Positions 58,732 through 64,000 of a stretch of DNA of 64,000 bases are shown here, piece by piece. This stretch comes from Thysanoteuthis rhombus (taxonomy: Eukaryota > Mollusca > Cephalopoda > Oegopsida > Thysanoteuthidae): the NCBI GenBank assembly GCA_963457665.1, contig OY735228.1:2058673-2122672 (forward strand), in the 5' to 3' direction. Every line of letters starts with the position of its first letter. Positions within the stretch are counted from its first letter, which is position 1. The notes below the pieces were generated by a model. The model searched no databases and had not been told where the DNA came from. It worked only from the letters and a program-made list of their open reading frames with translations. A program made the translations under genes and the position numbers.

Positions 58732-61700
58732 GAGAGTAAGTTGTTTTTATTTTTTTTGCTTGATTACAAGAATAAAGACACTGCCTAAAGATTGTATCAT
58801 AGTTGTTCAAGAGCTTTTGACTGTTGTCGGTCATTTTCAAGGAGGTTTTTTTCATTCAGTTCTTTCATTTTTGTAACTGAGCCAATAAAGCAGTTTAATG
58901 GCAAACAAGAAATAAAGAAATTAAATTGACAAAAACTATCAGGAGTAAGTACGTCAGACAACAGCATGCATGTGTGAACCACACAGTATACAAATACAGA
59001 TGAGCGAGTGTAAACAATCCCTGAAATTATTTACAGTTCACTGTTTGGTATCACTTAGAGTAGACCTATTTCTCTGACATGTTGAAATTTCCAGTTGAAA
59101 TATTGAGTAATGTATTTATGCCACTTGAACTCGTGTACATATTTCATGTATTCTTTCCTATAAACTTCAGTTAGTATACTAAAAGATTTGGTAGCTGTTT
59201 AGTTCAATTTCACTTAAAATTTAGATTATTGCATTGTTTTAATTTTTTTTTTTTTGAACTGGCCATTTTTATGACATGATTCAATTTGAGTATCAATCAA
59301 AGTTTAATAATTTATTTTATGCTTAGTACCATGTTACTTTGAGAATACCATTAGTAGCTACTCAGGTTTCTTAACTTGAAAAAAACAAATGGTCCTCATA
59401 AGATACGGGAAGCAACAAAAAGCAAAAATAATTTAATAAAAAACAGCTTTTATACAGAGGTTTGTGGCAATAAATTTAGGGTTAAGGTCTTGGTTATTCA
59501 TTGATGGAAACAATTTTTACTGGGAATAAATCGTATCTTCTTTTTGCTTCTAGTTGCTTCTCGTATCTTACTACAACTCCCAAAAATCCAACCCTGAAAT
59601 GCACAATAACATTTCTTCTCCTATTGCTTTGGAGAGCTCTCCCCCTTTTGATTGTTCTATTCACATCTTTTCCAATCTTCTTGAAGCTTTTTCTCAAAAA
59701 CTAAATGGGTTTTATGACTGTGTGTGATTAATTCTCTTCCGTGTATCCTGTGTGTTTTTTGTGTTTTTTAGTTTGCTCTCTTTTCATGCATGCAGTGGTT
59801 TTTGATTATTTTGAATTTTGATTCTCTTTTCTGTAAGTTTTTCTTTGTCAATCCCTATGCCTGCTTTTCGGTCTCCATAAACATTATCTTTTTCTTTTTC
59901 CTTGTTTTCCAAACTGTTTTGACCCAATGATTCCCAGTTCTGTCAATACATCATTAGGAAATTTTGAAAAATTGGATTGAAGATAATCCAGCAGTAAAAA
60001 AAAAAGAAGAGCAACCAGAATAAAAATGAAAATCAAAAATGAGTATTGACAAAACTACAACTGAAAAATTATAACTGGACAATTATAACTGTTTTTTTTG
60101 TTTTTTTTTGTTGTTCTTCTTCCCTCAAAAGAAATTCCTTTTTTATAGATAAAACTAAATTTTTTTAATTTTATTTATTTCAAAATTAATCCCCCTAAAA
60201 CTTAATTTATCCACTTAGAAGACTTTTAAAATGATGAAAAACGGGAAGGAAAAGATTATTTTTTTTCATTTTTCCTCTCATTCCTTCCACTCAATTCTGC
60301 CACCATTGGCCCCCTTCCCCAACCTCTCGATGTATTTTGCTTGTCCACTGTTGGTCATTTGAAATTATCTCTGAGCAAATTTTATTTGTCTGATTTTGAA
60401 TTCAAAAACTTCTCAATCAACAAAATAATTATTGCAATCATTTTTTAATGTATACAGAAGAATCCACTTATTGTGTTCATTTTAGAACTGTGTCTTTGAG
60501 AAATAAAAATCCAAACCATTTACATTCATTGGTATTAAATAATTATGAATAATATGAAATTTTTAGTTCATTTCCTATAGTGTTTAGTACTGACTGATTT
60601 TAATAATAACCTTTGATGACTTTAGCTGTAATTATAATTACCCATTCTTATATATCTAAGAAAAAGAATTGTTCCATTTAATTAATATTTTGTATAAATT
60701 TCAGAATTATCATTTCATTCACCCTCTCATAACTAGATACTACTTTTTAGTATTTATAGCAAAAAAGTTAAAATGGATTTCAATTTTTCTGGTATAAGAT
60801 TTTACGTTACGAATTGAATGATAACATTGATCTTGCTCAAATACGACTTGAAGTACATAGGTTGATCAATAAGTCTGTCGTCTAATGATGAAATGAGTAT
60901 TCATTTCACAAAATACTAGTATTCATTTTTCAACAATATAACGCCTTGTCGATGCATTTAATTTGGTGGTGAATATTAATCACATAGTTCAAATATTATA
61001 CAGTGAAAATTAAATGTTTGATCTAAGTGAATAAAATATTTTTCTTTTAGAAGTCTATGCTCAACAGATAGATTTTATTCATTTTAGGCAAAAGAGTTTC
61101 ACTACAAAATGTAATAAAAACTTATCTCACACTCGGGAGTTTCTCTTGAGCATTTATATAAGAAAAAAAACCAACCTTTTTTCCTTTACATAGAATAATT
61201 ACTATTCGAACATAATCACTATGAGAACCTGATCCTATTTTAAAAGCCATTTTGAATCAAAATACAGAGGAAGCCATTCATTATAATAACAATATTGTCA
61301 AACGGTTGTTGAAAAAATCAGTCAGTCCCAGACACTTCTATTCAAAAGTAATTGGAACTTACTAATTTCATATCAATTTGATATCAATTTTTGTAAAGAA
61401 TGAAAATTTATAGCTATGAATATAAATTGTTCCAATTTTTTTTTTCTTTTGCTTAATATTATCAGCCATTTGTTGTTTTCCTAAAAAAAACCCTATTCTA
61501 CAGGGATCACAATATATAATTTCCTCTTTATAATAAATTCTATGATTTGACTTGACCATTACTTACTTTTCTTCAAATCATGACTTGTTGATGATATTGG
61601 AAACATTTTTAAAAAAAAAGATAAGTATATGATAAAATATTTTTAAAAAAAGATGAGATAAAACTCAATTTGCAATGGAACTCTTCCCAGGTACAAATTC

Positions 61701-61890
61701 ATAAAATTCTGTAATTATTGATTTACTTGTAAGTTTTCAATTTTTCCTCTCAGAAATGTTTTTATTATTCCACAGATTTTTCAGACATTTTCTTTTATAT
61801 TATGTTCAATATATTTTCTATGGCACTGTTGAAGTCTTCCAAATGGTGTTGCTGATTTCTGATACGGAAGGTCTCAACTGCTAAAGTCAC
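58000..61890. other. No gene seen
   Basis: Strongly AT-rich sequence with homopolymer runs. Short open frames on both strands have no recognisable products. Confidence 0.5.
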
Positions 61891-61940
61891 TTATGGTTTT
61901 CATTTGCTGTAATGATCTCATTTTGCTTATATATTCATCA

Positions 61941-62612
61941 TCTTTTTTTCTTTCTTTTTTTCTTTCTTTCTTTTTTTCTTTCTTTCTTTTTTTCTTTCTT
62001 TCTTTTTTTCTTTCTTTCTTTCTGTCTTTCTTTTTTTCTTTCTTTCTTTTTTTCTTTCTTTCTTTTTTTCTCTCGTTCTTTTTTTCTCTCGTTCTTTTTT
62101 TCTCTCGTTCTTTTTTTCTCTCGTTCTTTTTTTCTCTCGTTCTTTTTTTCTCTCGTTCTTTTTTTCTCTCGTTCTTTTTTTCTCTCGTTCTTTTTTTCTC
62201 TCGTTCTTTTTTTCTCTCGTTCTTTTTTTCTCTCGTTCTTTTTTTCTCTCGTTCTTTTTTTCTCTCGTTCTTTTTTTCTCTCGTTCTTTTTTTCTCTCGT
62301 TCTTTTTTTCTCTCGTTCTTTTTTTCTCTCGTTCTTTTTTTCTCTCGTTCTTTTTTTCTCTCGTTCTTTTTTTCTCTCGTTCTTTTTTTCTCTCGTTCTT
62401 TTTTTCTCTCGTTCTTTTTTTCTCTCGTTCTTTTTTTCTCTCGTTCTTTTTTTCTTTTTTTCTTTCGTTCTTTTTTTCTTTTTTTCTTTCGTTCTTTTTT
62501 TCTTTTTTTCTTTCGTTCTTTTTTTCTTTTTTTCTTTCGTTCTTTTTTTCTCTCGTTCTTTTTTTCTTTTTTTTTCTTTCGTTCTTTTTTTCTTTCGTCT
62601 CTTTTTCTTTCG
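61941..62612. repeat. Pyrimidine minisatellite, main unit 16 bp
   Basis: It begins as TTTC/TTTTTTTC runs, then about 24 near-identical copies of CGTTCTTTTTTTCTCT (62072-62450), then a longer 28-bp variant carrying an extra TTTTTTTC step, then decays. All + strand bases but the G are pyrimidines. Open frames of about 245 codons in three readings are by-products. Confidence 0.95.
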
Positions 62613-62639
62613 TTATTCAAAAATTACACTTGAGGACTG

Positions 62640-64000
62640 TATTGGCTGAAATGTAGTTTAAAACAACGAAGATGAAGACAACAGTTTGAAAATCTTTGGA
62701 ATAATGAAAATACTTCATTTCAGTTATTTCTGCTTTTTTAAATATTTTTTTTCTCGATCTTCATTTTGAAAATGTTTATAAATTCTTGTGTTGAATTTTT
62801 TTTCTTAACCTTTTCCTCATTATAATTTTCTGAAATTTGCAACTCTCAAATGATAAAACAAACCAGTTTTGTTTCTATTTACCAAGAATTTCAAAGTTAA
62901 GCTATGTTCTTTGGACAGTACCACATGGGTGACCATTTTCATGAGGAGAAATTTTATTTCTACTCACACTTTAAATTTGACTTTGAAAATTGTGTGGGGG
63001 GGGAATAGCTTTATATTGGGCATCTCTAAAAAGATTATTCCATGATGGGAGATATATCCAGATGTCTGTTATCAGGTAAGGGATCCAGGATTGCTCGAAA
63101 TTGATTGGCTATGAAGCAGAGCAACAGATGGTGATCATAATGATCGCAAAAGGTTTTCATTCCGGAAAGAACACAATCAAACAAATGCCCAGTCAATAAT
63201 AAACAATCTTGACTGACAGAAATGTCAAGGTATTGTTTCATTTTTGCATTTCTGCTGTATCCTCTTTCTCTTGAGATATATCTGGACACATCAGTGATGT
63301 GTCCTGGGGTCATTTGAGTGTTTGGGGGTTTTTCAGTGATCAGACACAGTCACTTAGGTGATCCAGTTGATCAAACCTTGGCTTGTGTCCAAGTAGTGCT
63401 ACCTCAACCATAATTCTCTTTTCTTGAAGCAACTTCTGCCACTTCAATGGCCAAATTGATGACCCTTTGCCTACTTATGGCTCCCGTAATGCCTGGCATT
63501 GTTGCAGGCCCCACAGATGGGCTGTTCTGCGAACCCCTGCATCCAACCTCAGTGGGTTCGCACCTCACCATGCTTTGCTTAAGCATTCTTCCACTAAAAA
63601 ATCTGAAAAAGGATGAGTATTATGTCCTGAACTATTATGATTTTTTTGAATGACTCGTATCTTGGTGTACTAAATTCCAAGGTGAGGTGAATAATACGCT
63701 TCCTTCAAATATGGAAGGTTGCAAGGGCAATCCTGAAATACATCACGATTTTATGATGGCTGCCAGAAAGTAATAATTAGTTTGACAGACCTTTCACTTT
63801 TGTAGTGAGATTGATTCTCAATAGGTGCTCCAATGTTGGGGCCTTCTGCCAGACAAAACTAAGTGTGGTAAATCTCTATATGACAACTATCAATTTGTCT
63901 GAATATTGTATCCATGAATTTAAGTCTGAATGGCATCTTCATATCTTGACTAGAAGAATTCAGAGAATTACCATATTTGCGAACATACATAGATGCACAA
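62640..64000. other. No supported gene; possible unclassified repeat 63000-63650
   Basis: The minus strand at 63404-63586 reads a 60-codon frame with balanced composition (MPGITGAISRQRVINLAIEVAEVA). The flanking text is GC-richer than its surroundings, which could mark an old transposon or a gene fragment. No family was recognised and no splice borders were established. Confidence 0.3.

Noticed and set aside
61053-61193. Possible terminal exon after TTTTCTTTTAG, in phase, about 46 codons to a stop
   Set aside because: Composition is A/T-driven (Lys, Asn, Phe, Ile) and unlike the preceding exons; no other support.
61874-62649. Open frames of about 245 codons (Lys/Glu/Arg on -, Phe/Ser/Leu on +)
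   Set aside because: By-product of the 16-bp pyrimidine array.

Overview
This is animal nuclear DNA, almost certainly from an invertebrate. It is AT-rich, very gene-poor and intron-dominated. It carries many microsatellites and minisatellites, short tRNA-derived retroposons (SINEs), foldback DNA elements (MITEs), a dead Tc1/mariner element and 5'-truncated non-LTR retrotransposon tails. No bacterial gene organisation, CRISPR array or intact RNA gene was seen. The repeat style and long introns would suit a mollusc such as a cephalopod, but I cannot place the species from the sequence alone.

Only one host gene is supported, on the + strand. Five exons (4586-4640, 31952-32006, 35484-35627, 36180-36763, 51123-51416) have AG/GT borders, and every junction keeps one reading frame: phases 1, 2, 2, 1, then 1 at the exit. 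Together they encode about 377 residues of an incomplete protein. It has a charged, possibly coiled-coil N-terminal part with a CxxC made across an exon junction, then a long Pro/Gln/Asn/Ala-rich cysteine-free stretch, then a Ser/Thr/Asn-rich segment. The start and stop codons were not found. I do not recognise the family. The last exon has two in-frame GTGAGT donors 36 nt apart.

The rest is introns and flanks. Intron 1 (27.3 kb) holds the Tc1-like relic with recognisable terminal repeats and TA target sites (17849-18999), several retrotransposon tails, SINEs, a perfect 18-bp pyrimidine array (19796-20284) and a 4 x 60-bp array inside a possible hAT-type element (about 24975-25556). Intron 4 (14.4 kb) holds a 1.3-kb C-rich minisatellite (37787-39093), a family of long-armed foldback elements and a 36-bp minisatellite (47488-48297). 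The 3' part holds further MITEs, a hAT-like element, and a 16-bp-unit pyrimidine array near 62 kb.

The most interesting signal is a SINE family, two copies (about 28938-29096 and 33925-34080), with a tRNA-like 5' part and a 3' part that fits a minimal type I hammerhead ribozyme. It has a closing stem I, a CUGANGA-like core, a short stem II, GAAA and a palindromic stem III ending at a GUC-like site. The two copies differ in stem II by a compensatory A-U to U-A change. Each copy has different core damage, so both are probably dead copies of an active ancestor. Weaker hammerhead-like motifs occur at 471-506 (-), 43203-43226 (-), 48964-48995 (+) and 29098-29130 (+).
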